From Acetobacteraceae bacterium (GTDB lineage Bacteria > Pseudomonadota > Alphaproteobacteria > Acetobacterales > Acetobacteraceae), in the NCBI GenBank assembly GCA_947478535.1, contig CANJXD010000097.1, positions 1-14,060 of the forward strand: a stretch of 14,060 nucleotides of DNA, written 5' to 3'. Below, one piece after another: positions 13,121-14,060 of the stretch (its first letter is position 1; every line of letters starts with the position of its first letter). Both the position numbers and the translations under genes were made by a program. The notes beneath the pieces were generated by a model that searched no databases, was not told where the DNA came from, and saw only the letters and a list, made by a program, of their open reading frames with translations.

Positions 13121-13959
13121 GCTTCACCAGCCCCACCCGCCGCCGCGGCACCATCGACCGGCCGGATTGCCGGATCGCCTATGAGGTCACCGGCGAAGGC
13201 CCGCCGCTGGTCTTCGCGCATGGGCTGGGCGGGGGGCTGCTGTCCTGGTGGCAGCAGGTCGCGCATTTCGCGCGGCACTACACCTGCATCGCCTTCTCCC
13301 ATCGCGGCTTCTTCCCCTCCACCGCACCGGCGGGTGGGCCGGACCCGGCGGCCTATGCGGGGGACATGGCGGCGCTGGTCGATGAACTCGGCCTCGGCGA
13401 CATCGCGATGGTTTGCCAATCCATGGGTGGCTGGACCGGCGTCGAGTATTCGCTGCTGCGGCCTGGGCGGGTGAAGGCGCTGGTGCTGGCGGCGACGACG
13501 GGCTCGCTCGACCCGCGCCAGACCGATGATGCGACGCGCGCGCGGCTGGCGGCCTGGAATGCCGAACACGCCACGACGCGGCCTTCGCTCGCGGCGCGCA
13601 ACATCCTGGCGGCGGGCGGCGCGGCGATGGCGGAACAGGCGCCGGCGCTGCATCACCTCTATGCGCAGATCGATGCGCTGAGCGTCGGGCTCGACAAGGA
13701 AGGCGTGCGGAAGAAGCTGTATGCAACCCGCATCCGCCCGCCCTCGGACCTGGCGGCGACGGGCTGCCCGGTGCTGTTCCTGCCGGGCGGGCAGGATGTG
13801 GTGCTGCCACCCTTCGCGGGCGCGGCGATGGTGCTGCAGATCCCGGGATCGCGCGTCGCGCCGATCCCGCATGCCGGGCATTCCGCCTATTTCGAACATG
13901 CGGAGGCCTTCAACGCACTCGTCGAAGCCTTCCTGGCGGAGGTCTATCCCGCGGCCTGA
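13117..13959 (+). CDS. Alpha/beta-fold hydrolase
   Basis: The 280-residue protein shows the full alpha/beta-hydrolase plan: oxyanion segment LVFAHGLGGG (31-40), FSHRGFFPS (60-68), nucleophile elbow VCQSMGGWTG (99-108) with S102, acid FLPGGQD (D227) and base HAGHSAYF (H255). The first small residue of the elbow is Cys rather than the common Gly, giving C-Q-S-M-G. There is no signal peptide, so it is cytosolic. The catalysed reaction cannot be told apart among esterase, lactonase, C-C hydrolase or haloperoxidase-like. The ATG at 13117 overlaps the tetR stop by 4 nt, so the two genes are cotranscribed. It plausibly acts in the same pathway as the divergent amidase operon. A perfect hairpin follows the stop codon directly. 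Confidence 0.92.
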   Translation: MSFTSPTRRRGTIDRPDCRIAYEVTGEGPPLVFAHGLGGGLLSWWQQVAHFARHYTCIAFSHRGFFPSTAPAGGPDPAAYAGDMAALVDELGLGDIAMVCQSMGGWTGVEYSLLRPGRVKALVLAATTGSLDPRQTDDATRARLAAWNAEHATTRPSLAARNILAAGGAAMAEQAPALHHLYAQIDALSVGLDKEGVRKKLYATRIRPPSDLAATGCPVLFLPGGQDVVLPPFAGAAMVLQIPGSRVAPIPHAGHSAYFEHAEAFNALVEAFLAEVYPAA

Positions 13960-13961
13960 AG

Positions 13962-13986
13962 CGGCGCGGATGCTTTATCCGCGCCG
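13962..13986 (+). terminator. Hairpin after the hydrolase gene, probable terminator
   Basis: CGGCGCGGAT (13962-13971) pairs perfectly with ATCCGCGCCG (13977-13986) around a 5-nt loop (GCTTT). It begins 2 bp after the hydrolase stop codon. There is no T-tract after the stem, so termination efficiency is uncertain; the position and stability support a 3'-end role. Confidence 0.5.
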
Positions 13987-13987
13987 A

Positions 13988-14044
13988 GGCGCCGAACGGC
14001 GCCCGCCGCTCATGCGGCGAAGCCAAGCGGCACGGATGTGCCGC
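13988..14044. repeat. Three further tandem perfect hairpins at the window end
   Basis: Three short perfect inverted repeats follow the terminator-like hairpin almost without gaps. They are GGCGCC-GAAC-GGCGCC (13988-14003), CGCCGC-TCAT-GCGGCG (14004-14019) and GCGGCAC-GGAT-GTGCCGC (14027-14044). Each has a 4-nt loop. No coding frame or promoter is convincing between 13960 and 14060. The array could be a composite intergenic repeat or the structured start of a feature beyond the edge. Confidence 0.5.
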
Positions 14045-14060
14045 GCCCGGCGTAGGCCCG

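Noticed and set aside
12164..13899. Minus-strand frames opposite tetR and the alpha/beta hydrolase
   Set aside because: The plus-strand genes have full HTH and catalytic-triad motifs; the opposite frames have none.

Overview
The window is very GC-rich and gene-dense. Its protein content (orphan Bug/TctC-type solute receptors, a PaaG-type isomerase, RecF and ArfB of alphaproteobacterial flavour, -10 elements of the GCTANAWC type) suggests an alphaproteobacterium, probably a Roseomonas-like member of the Acetobacteraceae. That placement is an inference from sequence style; no 16S rRNA gene is present. I see no tRNA, rRNA, CRISPR array, insertion sequence or phage gene. No stretch longer than 300 bases lacks a gene; the largest gaps are 1317-1562 and 12168-12382, and both are described.

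Layout. (1) 1-1316, minus strand: the first 28 codons of gyrB, preceded by recF. The usual upstream partner dnaN is absent; instead there is a 246-bp gap with a recF promoter candidate and two perfect hairpins. (2) 1563-3972, minus: prfC (release factor 3) followed 4 bp later by a PaaG-like enoyl-CoA hydratase/isomerase. (3) 4054-6509, plus: a sulfotransferase-like P-loop protein, an orphan Bug/TctC receptor and the ribosome-rescue hydrolase arfB. (4) 6634-8631, plus: an unrecognised conserved-looking protein with an HTH-like N-terminus, then a second orphan Bug receptor with a Tat-type signal. (5) 8632-12167, minus: a tight three-gene operon made of a family 5 ABC substrate-binding protein, a cupin and an amidase-signature hydrolase. 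(6) 12383-13959, plus: a divergent TetR regulator translationally coupled (ATGA) to an alpha/beta hydrolase. (7) 13960-14060: four closely packed perfect hairpins, the first a likely terminator.

How the genes may work together. The clearest functional unit is 8632-13959. A periplasmic binding protein, a cupin and an amidase are transcribed away from a TetR regulator and a second hydrolase. The intergenic region holds a perfect 7-2-7 inverted repeat (TCAACCG-TC-CGGTTGA) that overlaps the -35 element of the binding-protein operon. This looks like a TetR-controlled module for capture and hydrolysis of an amide- or ester-containing compound. The substrate cannot be read from sequence, and no permease or ATPase genes are present. 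The remaining genes are housekeeping (gyrB, recF, prfC, arfB) or scattered accessory functions.
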